The translations under genes and the position numbers were made by a program. Shown in pieces: positions 27,155 through 37,530 of a stretch of 64,000 nucleotides of DNA. The stretch is from Hydractinia symbiolongicarpus (lineage: Eukaryota; Cnidaria; Hydrozoa; Anthoathecata; Hydractiniidae): contig NC_079880.1 in NCBI RefSeq assembly GCF_029227915.1, positions 23,434,501 through 23,498,500 of the forward strand. The letters are read 5' to 3'. The notes under the pieces were generated by a model that saw only the letters and a program-made list of their open reading frames with translations, made no database searches and was not told the origin of the DNA. Position 1 is the first letter of the stretch, and each line of letters opens with the position of its first letter.

Positions 27155-28904
27155 TTAGACGAGTCGAGGGCGCTAAAACCAAGACTGTTGCTTATTTCAA
27201 AATGTTGAAGAAAAATGAGGACCTTCTTCTTAATGTATATATCACTGAAAATTAATAACAGATGACCATAATTAAAAGCATAAACACCTAACACCTTTTT
27301 TAATTTACCAGATCACACAATGAAATTTAATTCAAGGAAATATATTCTATTGGTATTGCTGAAAAGTAATGAAGCATGAAACATTTAGGTTGACTAACGT
27401 TACATTATGAACTCCGAATGCTTAATGAGGCATGCACAATTCAAAACATGATTCTATTTTTATAGATAATAATTCAAAGTAATCTGATCATTGCGCTCGT
27501 CATATCAAAACTGAATTCGGTATTGATCATTGCGCTCGTCATATCAAAACTGAATTCGGTATTATACTTTCTAATAATAAAAACTAGGCCTTGTTTTCAA
27601 AAAAGTAAGTACTAAACATTGTGCTTCAATTCCTCTCGAAGAATTAAAAGATTGGATAGAAATTATAAAGTATCAAAACATAAATTTTGATTAGCAATAC
27701 AGAGTACATTTCCTGTATATCACAGAAACGAAAAAATGTTCACTTACTAAGATAGCTACAACTTGTGGCGCTTTTATTGCACCGTATTAATGCTGGGATT
27801 TTGTGGGGCTCCTCAATGCAGGCAGCAGAGTGCTGATTTGCCCCTACTCTGTAATTTCTAAAGTTGTTGTTCAATAAACATTAAACTTAGGAAATATGTT
27901 GCCTAGACTTTAAGTAACAACGTGATAAAAAACATTGCACTTGTCAGCATATTTACTAATGGCGTCATCAAATTTACTGAAGTTGGTATAATTTTGTATG
28001 ACAGTATTTTTATAATTGCTTGGTTTTTGTCAGTGAGAAACAAAAATAATGTATCAATACTTACTAAGAAGTAACCTAAATCTTGTGAAAACAATTAACC
28101 TAAATAAATCGAGGCAACTCAACTTCGGCATATTTTTCCAAAAATATTCTTTGGAAGAAATAAATGCTAAATATAAAAAAAGACTAAATATAGGCTACAA
28201 GACGTAACAAAATATCAAACAAAAAAGTTATAGAAATAAGTTAAACAGGAGGGATTTGCGACCCTGTTTAACTTTTTTAAAAAAACACAACTCTTATTCA
28301 GGGTCATAAATAAGAAGTTTAAGCTTTACCAAAACGGTACAATAAAAAAACAGAACAAAAGGGGAAGGGATATCTTTAAACTTTATTGTCCTAGATTGGG
28401 AAAGAACACAACTTATGCAGAAGTGATTTCAATATTAACTTCTCATTTCATATTGTTAACCCTATTCGGTACGGGGTATTTCGAACATATTATAAGTCAT
28501 GAAAGAAACAAAATGGCAGAAATAATTGCACAAATTTTTCTGTGACGTCGTCGGAAGCTTTGTGTAATAAACCACTATCTCTTAAATTTTGTGAGGGTTA
28601 ACGACCCGTAAAAAAGTTGGTCATAGTTCTGCGAACCTGTCCGCTTGTAGAAATTCTGTAAAACACAAGCTCAAATAAACCGTAATCTATATAGTAAAAC
28701 AAACATTTTATATCTATATTAAGTATAAAAAAAGAGGAACAAAAATGACCATTTCGTGTTATGTAAATGAGTATTCTATATTGAAGAGGTAATTGTTTTT
28801 ATCGTAATCCGATCTGAGAACATTTGATTTTAACAATAATCCCGAAATGCAAATACGGCGAAAGAATGTGGCGAAAAGAGACTGGAGCGGAGTAAAATAT
28901 CTAT
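27155..28904 (+). repeat. Left arm of a large inverted repeat
   Basis: This 1.75-kb segment reappears in reverse complement at 32029-33848. Matching runs include GAGGGCGCT near the outer edge, the dispersed repeat copy, AACACAACTTATGCAGAAGT, GGGGAAGGGATATCTTTAAA and GACTGGAGCGG at the inner edge. The match is high but not perfect (scattered substitutions and indels), so it is a real, somewhat aged duplication and not an assembly echo. This arm has a tandem duplication of about 38 bp (TGATCATTGCGCTCGTCATA twice, at 27485 and 27523) that is absent from the other arm. Confidence 0.9.
27485..27560. repeat. Tandem duplication of about 38 bp
   Basis: GATCATTGCGCTCGTCATAT with its following AACTGAATTCGGTAT occurs twice back to back without change. 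It is present only in the left arm, so it arose after the arms formed. Confidence 0.85.
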
Positions 28905-28935
28905 ATATACCAAAAATTTTGTTCAGTGTTCAGTC
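28902..28935 (+). promoter_or_regulatory. TATA box and initiator of the secreted repeat-protein gene
   Basis: TATATATA at 28902-28909 is followed about 25-30 bp later by an initiator-like TTCAGT/TCAGTC (28922-28935). A short untranslated exon follows and ends at donor TCAAG/GTAAG (28965/28966). The TATA straddles the inner edge of the left inverted-repeat arm, so the upstream control region is duplicated in the right arm while the core promoter is not. Inferred from position and motifs only. Confidence 0.5.
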
Positions 28936-29044
28936 AACTTCGGCAGTTGAAGGAAGCGTATCAAGGTAAGATTGAAAAATCTTGTACATAGGCAAATCTT
29001 AATTCACAAATTCGTAATTGCAATCATCCTTCTCTTTTTTATAG

Positions 29045-30186
29045 ATGCAGCAAATTTTATTTATGACCCTAAGCTTTGCGCTTTGTGGGGCATACTTTGC
29101 AGGTAAGATTGTATACATAAATTTCATGCATTATCAATTTATTGCCACTGACCACATTTAAAATGGATAAAATGCTTGTTGGAAATTCATTTCTTCTAGA
29201 CATAAAGCTACACAAATTTACTAGGGAGCAAAATATCAACTTTCTCAACTCTCATAAAAAATGAAAGAAAAATCTAGCTAATAACTGCTTAAAAAACTCC
29301 TTTTAGCCCCGCTTTACTCTCACACGAGGGATACAAACAGCGGAAATTACTTTGGTCATATTGGAAACAAGGGAACACAAAATGGAGGACAAACCTACGG
29401 TGATCGTAAGTATAAGAATTTTGATTTTATTTCGTCAGGAAAACCATTTTAAAACATGGAATTGTTTACATCAGATTTTTGAAAAAACTTGTTTTTAGCC
29501 GCGCCATATTTTCCGCTTCCTCTTCCAACCAGCTCGAACAGCGGAAATTACTTTGGTCATATTGGAAACAAAGGAACACAAAATGGAGGACAAACCTACG
29601 GTGATCGTAAGTACAAGAATTTTGATATTGTTTCATCAAAAAAGCCATTTTAAAACATGGAATTGTTTACATCAGATTTTTGAAAAAATTTGTTTTTAGC
29701 CGCGCCATATTTTCCGCTTCCTTTTCCAAGCAGCTCGAACAGCGGAAATTACTTTGGTCATATTGGAAACAAAGGAACACAAAATGGAGGACAAACCTAC
29801 GGTGATCGTAAGTACAAGAATTTTGATATTGTTTCATCAAGAAAGCCTTTTTAAAACATGGAATTGTTTACATCAGATTTTTGAAAAATTTTTGGTTTTT
29901 AGCCGCGCCATATTTTCCGCTTTCTTTTCCAAGCAGCTCGAACAGCGGAAATTACTTTGGTCATATTGGAAACAAGGGAACACAAAATGGAGGACAAACC
30001 TACGGTGGTCGTAAGTATAAGAATTTTGATTTGATTTTGTCAGGAAAGCTATTCTAAAACATGGAATCGTTTGCATCAGATTTTTAAAAAATTTTGTTTT
30101 TAGCCCCGCCATATTTTACGTATCCTCTTCCAAGCAGCTGGAAGCGCGGGAATACCTTTCATCGTATTGATAACAGCGGAACTTAA
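29045..30186 (+). CDS. Secreted repeat protein with tandemly duplicated exons
   Basis: A 5' untranslated exon ends at 28965. Coding exons are 29045-29102, 29307-29405, 29499-29606, 29700-29807, 29903-30010 and 30104-30186; all junctions are GT/AG and phase 1. The model gives 187 residues. ATG follows the acceptor directly. Exon 1 encodes a hydrophobic signal peptide (MQQILFMTLSFALCGAYFA), so secretion is expected. Each following exon encodes one repeat: a Pro/Phe/Tyr-rich head (PAPYFPLPLP-SS), then NSGNYFGHIGNKGTQNGGQT and YGD. Exons 3-5 are each 108 nt and almost identical, introns included. The last exon is diverged and ends early at TAA. There are no cysteines in the repeats and no dibasic sites. 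I do not recognise the family. A structural, adhesive or host-defence role would fit a Gly/Asn/Tyr repeat, but that is speculation. Confidence 0.75.
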
Positions 30187-30450
30187 AATGGGGGACAAAC
30201 CTACGGAGATCTTAAGTATATAAATTTAACTTATGTTATCTAGATCAGAAAGCAACTTGTAACTGCTCCCATAAAATTTAGAAATGTCCACATTTTTAAA
30301 ATGAACAAGTTGAATAATTGTTTTTATATCAGGTTAATGTATCTTTAAGCCGCATTGATGCATGGCGTTATTTTACAAAAGCAATAAAAAGGCGGAAACT
30401 ACTTTGCGTAAAATCCAGAATGGTAGACACAACTATGGAGATCAGAAATG
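30187..30450 (+). pseudogene. Decayed further copies of the repeat-protein exon
   Basis: After the stop at 30184-30186 the exon sequence still continues recognisably (GGGGGACAAACCTACGGAGA). Its donor is changed from GATC/GTAAG to GATCTTAAG, so splicing onward was lost. A weaker copy lies at about 30349-30442 (GGCGGAAACTACTTTGCG, then AACTATGGAGATC). The array therefore once had at least one more repeat exon. Confidence 0.55.
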
Positions 30451-30656
30451 TGTATTTTCCCAGAATCTTGAAGTGCCATTGTAAAATATATTTTACCGGA
30501 GACATTTAGTTTTAAACTTTGTTATCGTTAATGTAACTATGTTTTGACATTTAATTTTAGAATGAAGAAAGCGTGAAGTAGCATTGAACAAGAAGAAACT
30601 AAGCGACTATTTCCATCATGAATATTGTGGGATTTGTATACAATTTTTTGTTTGGA

Positions 30657-30662
30657 AATAAA
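30657..30662 (+). promoter_or_regulatory. Candidate polyadenylation signal of the repeat-protein gene
   Basis: AATAAA is followed by an A-rich run about 470 bp past the stop codon, and is the first good signal in the apparent 3' untranslated region or terminal exon. Not confirmed. Confidence 0.4.
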
Positions 30663-30879
30663 AAAAAACATAATATTATTTCATTTATTCACTGAGCTTT
30701 GTTTCAGCCAACAAATATGGGGTAGCGAGTTAAGAAATATGTGAAAAAAAGTGTTTAGACGTTAAACAATAATTGAAAATGTATGTCATTTTAAAAATAG
30801 CGGGTGATTATAATATTTCGATCCTTAATTGATTTGCGAATGTGTTAATGGTTTCTACAACTTGCATTTTTCTGTTCTT

Positions 30880-31945
30880 TTAGTTCTATTCCAGTCATGA
30901 GAACCATTAAGTCCCTAATGTTGTGTGACGAGTATCCCTATCCAGAATTTTAAACGTAGCAAACTATCAATTTGCCTGTTTGTTAAATTCTCTCCATTGT
31001 TCACAACATCAACTATAATAAACCCAATATTTTGCACGGAGGCATCAGGGCATTCATCAATAAAATGTTTCAAAACTTTGCAAGATGGTATCTTCTTTTT
31101 AATGTGGGATTTGTAATTTGAAAGTCGAGGCTTCCAAGCAACGGTTGATCCAACACCCGGCTTACCACATAATTTACAAAAAGCAACGTATATAACGTTT
31201 TTTGAACTGCAACTGCTTTCGCGACGAATTTTAAATTTCCTGCCAGTTGCTTTTGATACTATAAAAGTGGTTTCAATTACATAATTCTTGCAGGAGTCGC
31301 ATTTTTTATTTTTACATTTCACATAACCTGCTGCATTGTCGCTTGATAAATCGGACTTGATGTTGTAAGGATCAGCACGTAATATTAAATCCCTTAAGTT
31401 ATTCTCTCTTTCATATGCAACCAATATACTGTTTTCTGGAAACAGCCGCGACAAGTCTGGATGATTACTAATAATGGGCATGTGGGTCTGGACAATGGTT
31501 TTAATGTCGGGTCCTCTAGGGTTGAACTTTGTGGAGAAGATAACTCTTGTTTCAGAATTATTGCGGGTAATCTTTTTCCTAGCATCAAAGCGTGATATTG
31601 TTCCTATATGTTGAAATGTTTTCTTAATAAAACTTTTATTATAACCTCTTTTTGTTAAATAACCACAATACTTGTTTGATTTCTCATTATAATCAGTATT
31701 GTTACTGCAGATCCGACGAAGACGTAATGCAATACCTTTTGATATACCTCTAATAGAACTTTTATTGTGGCAGGATGTTGCGTGAAGATATAAATGAGCA
31801 TCTGTGGGTTTACTGTAAACAGTTGTACTGATTTTGTTATCTTTCAATGACATCTGTAGGTCAAGGAAACAGAGTTTATCACCTCCAATTTCCATTGTGA
31901 ATTTCAAATCTTGGTAGTTTTTCGGGAGATCCTTCTCCCATCATC
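30880..31945 (-). pseudogene. Penelope-like retroelement: C-terminal reverse transcriptase and GIY-YIG endonuclease, truncated
   Basis: The open frame (about 330 codons, 31907-30915) starts inside the reverse transcriptase thumb: FTMEIGGDKLCFLDLQ, then YSKPTDAHLYLHATSCH, GIALRLRRICS and KRGYNKSFIKKTF. A Cys-rich linker follows (CKNKKCDSCKNY), then a GIY-YIG-type module (NVIYVAFCKLCGKPGVGST, SNYKSHI). This order is diagnostic of Penelope-like elements. Defects: the catalytic core is missing, because an in-frame TGA lies where the frame meets a snap-back at 31921-31977; the final R-E-x-x-W region reads LRLKFW, without the usual Glu; and a TAG at about 30914 interrupts before the terminal GLN motif. 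No start codon exists. The element is dead and opposes the neighbouring repeat-protein gene. Confidence 0.88.
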
Positions 31946-31977
31946 GATGCCCGATGATGGGAGAAGGATCTCCCGAA
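31921..31977. repeat. Perfect 26-bp snap-back palindrome
   Basis: TTCGGGAGATCCTTCTCCCA through ATCG (31921-31946) is matched without a mismatch by its reverse complement at 31952-31977, around a 5-base loop. It sits exactly where the Penelope-like reading frame breaks off. It looks like a template-switch junction between two oppositely oriented pieces of the element. Confidence 0.95.
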
Positions 31978-31990
31978 ACGTCGCCTACTA
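31946..31990 (+). ncRNA. Hammerhead-ribozyme-like motif (relic) of the Penelope-like element
   Basis: The plus strand reads CCGATGA (31951-31957), then a hairpin GGGAGA-AGGA-TCTCCC (stem II, 59-74 of this line), then GAAA-CGTC (31975-31982). The hammerhead core is CUGAUGA, stem II, GAAA and a UH cleavage site; here the core U4 is C and stem III would be extremely short. Penelope-like elements are known to carry minimal hammerheads in their terminal repeats, which is why I flag it. Stem I is poorly formed next to the palindrome, so activity is doubtful. Confidence 0.35.
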
Positions 31991-32028
31991 AACTATCATG
32001 TTCAAGAAATGATAAACTTTCCACAGTA

Positions 32029-33848
32029 ATAGATATTTTACTCCGCTCCAGTCTCTTTTCGCCACATTCTTTCGCCGTATTTGCATTTCGGGATTATTGT
32101 TAAAATCAAAAGTACTATCAGATCGGATTAAGATTACGATAAAAACAATTACTTCTTCAGTATAGAATACTCATTTACATAACACGGAATGGTCATTTTT
32201 GTTCCTCTTTTTTTATTCTTAATATAGATATAAATTGTTTGTTTTACTATACAGATTACGGTTTCTTTGATCTTGTGTTTTACAGAATTTCTACAAGCGG
32301 ACAGGTTCGCAGAATTATGACCAACTTTTTTACGGGTCGTTAACCCTCACAAAATTTAACAGATAGTGGTTTATTACACAAAGCTTCCGACGACGTCACA
32401 GAAAAATTTGTGCAATTATTTCTGCCATTTTGTTTCTTTCATGACTTATTATAAGTGTACCAAGCCTGTCAAAAGGTTTGAAGGCGGAGTGCGGAGTCCG
32501 CCTCTCTCATCCATCTCCCTAGCTTATAATATGTTCGAAATACCCCGGACCGAATAGGGTTAACAATATGAAATGAGAAGTTAATATTGAAATCACTTCT
32601 GCATAAGTTGTGTTCTTACCCAATCTAGGACAATAAAGTTTAAAGATATCCCTTCCCCTTTTGTTCTGCTATTTTATTGTACCGTTTTGGCAAAACTTAA
32701 ACTTCTTATTTATGACCCTGAATAAGAGTTGTGTTTTTTTAAAAAAGTTAAACAGGGTCGAAAATCCCTCCTGTTTAACTTATTTCTATAACTTTTTTGT
32801 TTGATATTTTGTTACGTCTTGTAACCTATATTTAGCCTTTTTTTATACTTAGCTTTTATTTTTTCCAAAGAATATTTTTGGAAACGTATGCCGAAGTTGA
32901 GTTGCCTCGATTTATTTAGGTTAATTGTTTTCACAAGATTTAGGTTACTTCTTAGTAAGTATTGATACATTATTTTTGTTTCTCACTGACAAAATACCAA
33001 GCAATTATACAAATACTGTCATACAAAATTTTACCAACTTCAGTAAATTTGATGACGCTATTAGCAAGTATGCTGACCACAGCAATTTTTTTTGACCACT
33101 TTGTTACTTAAAGTCCGGGCAACATTTCTCCTAAGTTTAATGTTTATTGAACAATAACTTTAGAAATTACAGATTAGGGGCAAATCAGACCTCTACTGCC
33201 TACATTGAGGAGTCTATAAAAGCCAAACATTAATGCAGTGCATAAAAAGCGCTATAAGTTGTAGCTGTCTTAGTAAACGAACATTCCCTTCCTGTTTCTG
33301 TGATATACAAGAAAATTACAATGTATTGATAAGTAAAATTAGTGTTTTGATACTTTGTAATTTCTATCCAATCTATTAATTCTTCGGAAGGAATTAAACG
33401 ATAATGCTTAGTGCTTTTTTAGTACTTTTTTAAAAACAAGGCCTAATTTTTATTATTGGGAAGCAAAATGCCGACTAAAGTGTTGCTATGTCGTGCTCAA
33501 TGCTCAGCTTTACTTTGGATTATAATCTATACTAATTGAATCATGTTTTGAATTGTGCATGCCTCATTAGGCACTTAGAGTTCACCAACGTAACGTTAGT
33601 CAACCTAAATGTTTCATGCCTCATTACTCTTCATCAATACCAATGTTAGAATATATCTTCATGAATTAAATTTCACTGTGTGATCTGGTAAATTAAAAAA
33701 GGTTTTAGTTGGGTGTGGTAATGCTTTTAATTATGGTGATCTGTTTTTTAATTTTTAGTGATCTATACAGTAGGAACAAGGTCATAATATTTATATAACT
33801 TTTTGAAATAAGCATCAGTCTTGATTAAGCGCCCTCTATTCGTCTAGA
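32029..33848 (-). repeat. Right arm of the large inverted repeat
   Basis: Reverse complement of 27155-28904. Its inner edge (ATAGATATTTTACTCCGCTC) joins directly to the Penelope-like terminal sequence (ATAAACTTTCCACAGTA). About 75 bp extra at 32450-32527, bounded by TTATAA phrases, accounts for nearly all of the length difference between the arms. It has no copy of the 38-bp tandem duplication, and no ORF common to both arms was found. Confidence 0.9.
32450..32527. mobile_element. Small insertion (about 75 bp) in the right arm only
   Basis: The left arm reads ATATTATAAGTC continuously. In the right arm the equivalent point is split by a GC-richer piece containing the palindrome AGGCGGAGTGCGGAGTCCGCCT, bounded by TTATAA-type sequence on both sides. 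It could be a tiny transposon with a TTATAA-like target duplication, or a deletion in the other arm. Confidence 0.5.
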
Positions 33849-34635
33849 TGAATACATTTTGACTGAGCAAGAGACAACTTATATATGTTAGGCCCAATAA
33901 CTTTGTCATTAAAAAAAGATTGTGTAGGTAATGTAAAAAAGAAATGTGTCAGTTGCCGAATTTACCAAGTAAAACATGGGTTTAAGCCCTTTCATAGCTG
34001 TGATTGTGAAACAAAAAAAAAGAAAAACATGAATTTTTCAAACATTGTAGTACAACGAGACTGCCAGTTATAGGAAAGTTTATTTGTTTCCTTGTTTGAT
34101 CTCCCATCTGATACAAACAATTATGAGAAAACCCTCCCCCATTACATTCTCAGTTGTATTTATGAAACCACACATTGATTTTTGTAAGTAGACTGAAATA
34201 AACTAAACACATCTATTGACCTTTTTTTAGATTTATTTTACTTTTTTAAACGCCCTTTATTTTTCATTGTATCATATCAAGTAGAAGATTTACGTTATTG
34301 TGTGAATAAAGAATTTTCCATCAAGCAAAAAAAAGAAAGATACGAAGTTCATCAACTATCATCAATAATTTTAATAATCAAAATATTGATGTGTAAAGAA
34401 ATAGCAAAAGATCTCTGATGGCCTACTTTTCATTTTTCTTAATTTCAGTGCAATATAAATATGGCAACAAAATTACAACGTAAACAACAGTCTATATTTT
34501 TGACTTAGCATGCAAGCATGAGGATAAACGTCTTTACCTGAACCTCGATACAGTTTCTATAAATTAAGTATACTTTCGTAGCTAAGTAGTAACAGTATAT
34601 TAAATGTTCCTTAAGTTTACCTGATCCAATTTTAG

Positions 34636-34674
34636 AAATCCCTGGATGGGTTTTTTCAACCCATCCAGAGATTT
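34636..34674. repeat. 17-bp hairpin
   Basis: AAATCCCTGGATGGGTT is mirrored by AACCCATCCAGAGATTT with one mismatch and a 5-base loop of T and C. It is isolated, in non-coding sequence, and its function is unknown. Confidence 0.6.
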
Positions 34675-35263
34675 TTAAAATATTTCATATAATATAAATT
34701 GTCCTAAGTTTTAAAATAGGTGTCAAGACAAAGTAATTCGATGATTAATGATGTCTGTTTGTGAAAAACACGAAAACAAAAAACAAAAAAAAAAACAGTA
34801 TTACCAGAATTTAATGAGGTAATTCCGTGTATATGCTTTATAGAAAAAAAACTGCCACAAGTATTGACTACGATTAATCTTATCTTAATTACTCTCCCAT
34901 TATCTCTCACTTTTTGATTGGATGAGTTTAAACTACACAGAACAGGCAAACAACTATCGTTATTTCTTATTTCGCAAAAGCAATCTGTGACAAAAAAGCA
35001 GTGCTAGGAAAAAGCAAATGCGGTATTTTTGTTGTAAGAGGCGAATTCCTACGAGCAAGAAAGTGTACAGCGGCAAGCAATTTTCCATATTCTCTTTTCT
35101 TTTCTTTCTTTTTATTTATTCTTTAACATTGAGTTTCCGAAGATTTTATATTTGCTAACGACTAGTCTCCTTTTTAATTCTGTCTATTTGTGCACGAGAA
35201 AAACAACACAAAATGCGATATAAAAAAAGGGCGAATTTGTGAATATATCCACGGACTAGTTTC

Positions 35264-35345
35264 TATGACAATAGCCGTATTCTTTCTGTTCGCGCGTGAA
35301 AACTAGTTAGTGTTATAAGGGAAAATAACAACGAGCGATTTTTAG
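35264..35345 (+). mobile_element. Helitron-like 5' end fragment
   Basis: ACTAGTTTCTATGACAATAG with CCGTATTC closely resembles the start of the element at 50221 (TCTTTATAATAATAGCCGTA). Only about 30-80 bp of likeness remain, and no 3' hairpin end was found nearby. Confidence 0.35.
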
Positions 35346-36507
35346 TAAATTTTTCCGCGAAATAACTGTAATGTTCTTAATGAAAATGATTTCAGAATAG
35401 CGCATATATCATTTCTATGTTCGTACGTTTCTTTAAATTATAGGAAGTAATCAGCTAAACGAACTATATTCGATTTAATTAGTATTCACAAAATTAAAAG
35501 TCTCTTTTTGTCAATACCTACAATAATTACTTTTTTATGTTAAAAATATTATCTGCATTTTTGGATAAATATTTAATTACTTTGTTAGCCAGGTAAAAGT
35601 CTTAAACAAAAACGTATTTGATCTTTAATACCCAACGTATATTGAGCATGACGCGAGATAGTTAGTTACCTACATATTTTACCAGCCTGACTTTTTGTTT
35701 ACATGTGGCCAGCTACCTTACTAAATGTAACGTAATCAAACAGGAATTGCATTTGTAGTGATACTTGACTCTCTCAAATTCACATCTCCATTATTCGAAT
35801 TGCTTCAAAATCCAGACAAGAAATATAACATCCAACACATTTAATCATGTTGATCGCTAAGCATGAAATTCAGACTTCTATATCTTGCCATAGTTAAGGT
35901 TTGGACCATAGAGATTTCGGACGGAAAGCTAGCGATCCCCCACGTGGCTTTCTGTTTGTCGTAATTCGGCCAAATATCAGATGGTGTTTCTTGGACATTA
36001 CAAAGTCAATATTAAACTCAATGTAGAAAATAGATCTATTTTTTTCTGATTTTGTAACTCAATTACGTCATATACTTTGCTAGATGAGCAAACTACTTGA
36101 GAAATTCATCTCTCTTTCATGTTGGAACTTTTTCATATCAATGCAGAGAGGCGAGTTTATTCTTTCTATCAAAGGCCTCCACAAGTAGTTGTTTCTCACA
36201 TCACCCTTTATTCTCGCGGGTCTCTCTTCTGGAAAAAGTTGCTGAATCATATCAAGAACAGAGATTTCTTAGCAGATTTTTTGGACTTTGGACGCTTAAA
36301 CTTTCGCGTCCTTTTTTGTGCAAATTACTCAAACAAATTGCAGCACTGTTTTTCTCATTTTGTTTAATTTGTGTCTGTTGGCGTGAATTAGTCTTTAAAT
36401 GGCCCAACATGCTACTATGATGTGACGTAAAAATCTAAAATTTCTTTCCATTTTGCTTTTGGAAATTGCTATTTTTTATTCCTTGATTAAAAGTCATAAT
36501 TTGCTTT

Positions 36508-36970
36508 CAAAGAAAATTATAAATTCTAAAACTCGGAAAGTATAGTTAATACAAACGAAGTTTTGAGTTAATGCCATAAGATTTCTCTGTCTAAGAGTAC
36601 CAATTTGACTTTATATAAATCTTTGAACCATTTTATGTAGAAATAAATGAGAGTTACATTCCGACTTGGGAAACCAATTCATTTAGCAATATTTAGAATC
36701 AATATTAAGTATTATTATTTGACAGATATAAAAGACTGGTTAGTATGAAAAAATCAGATGATTTAATTGGTTTTGTCTTATTAAAACAGGACTTTGTAAG
36801 ACGCGGCATTAACCAGTCTTGGAACCCTTTATTAAAGTGGTAACAATAAAACGTAAATAAATAAAAAGCATATTTTTATAGCACTCAATAAGCATAAATG
36901 TTGTTGGCATTAACTCAAAACTTCTTTTGTATTAACTATACTTTCCGAGTTTTAGAATTTTATATAGGCT
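36508..36970. mobile_element. MITE with terminal inverted repeats of about 60 bp
   Basis: AATTCTAAAACTCGGAAAGT with TATAGTTAATACAAACGAAG and TTTTGAGTTAATGCC at the left is mirrored, with about one difference, by GGCATTAACTCAAAACTTC through ACTTTCCGAGTTTTAGAATT at the right (36905-36965). An inner pair AGACTGGTTA/TTAACCAGTCT lies at 36731 and 36814. The flanks end in TATA on both sides, consistent with a TA or TATA target duplication. Non-coding core, no ORF. Confidence 0.8.
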
Positions 36971-37137
36971 GTATGTGTTATTAGCGATTATTTTCCGAAT
37001 TTTGCACACGTCGACGACAAAACAAGTAAACTTTTGCCTTGATATGGAAATCTTTTAATGTCAATGTTGTCAATTAACCCATTATTCATACTCAATACGT
37101 AATGCAAATGTATATGATGAGCAGCTACAAAGTGCAT

Positions 37138-37530
37138 ATTTTACCACAATTCCATTTCATGGACAAAGTAATAGGGAAAACTGAAATAAGCCTCTCTTTT
37201 GCAATTAAAACGTATTCCATTGGAGGGCGCTAGATCAAGACAAGGTGTTTACTTAAAAATCTTTTTTAAAGTTCAGTTCTTGGTCTTAATGTATAGGAGA
37301 CGTGAACAAAGAGAATTTTTTACAAAAATGTGGAGTTAACATATTTTTAGATTGGAACACAGCTGAGTGTGTTTTCGAATAAATAGCTCTAACACTAGTA
37401 TTGCAGCACAGTAATGAGGCATGAAACATTTAGGTTGACTAATGTTGAATTACTAAACTATTAGTGCCTGAACTATTAGAGGCATGCACAACTCAAATAA
37501 TTTAATTTGATTCCAATGATAAAACGTGCA
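37138..37530 (+). repeat. Copy of the dispersed GCATGCCTCATTAGGCACT family, opposite orientation
   Basis: The full-length counterpart of 26435-26845 in reverse: CATATTTTACCACAATTCCA, GAGGGCGCTAGATCAAGAC, AGTAATGAGGCATGAAACAT and AGAGGCATGCACAACTCAAA in that order. Confidence 0.7.

Larger units (their letters stand above)
33849..36507. other. AT-rich intergenic DNA, no gene recognised
   Basis: Contains a hairpin at 34636-34674 and a Helitron-like end at 35265 (both listed). The longest ORFs (36097-36420 on plus and its overlapping frame) show no domain or splice context. Confidence 0.4.

Noticed and set aside
36097-36420. 107-residue ORF and its overlapping frame
   Set aside because: No domain, no splice context, Ser/Phe-rich composition as expected from random AT-rich sequence.
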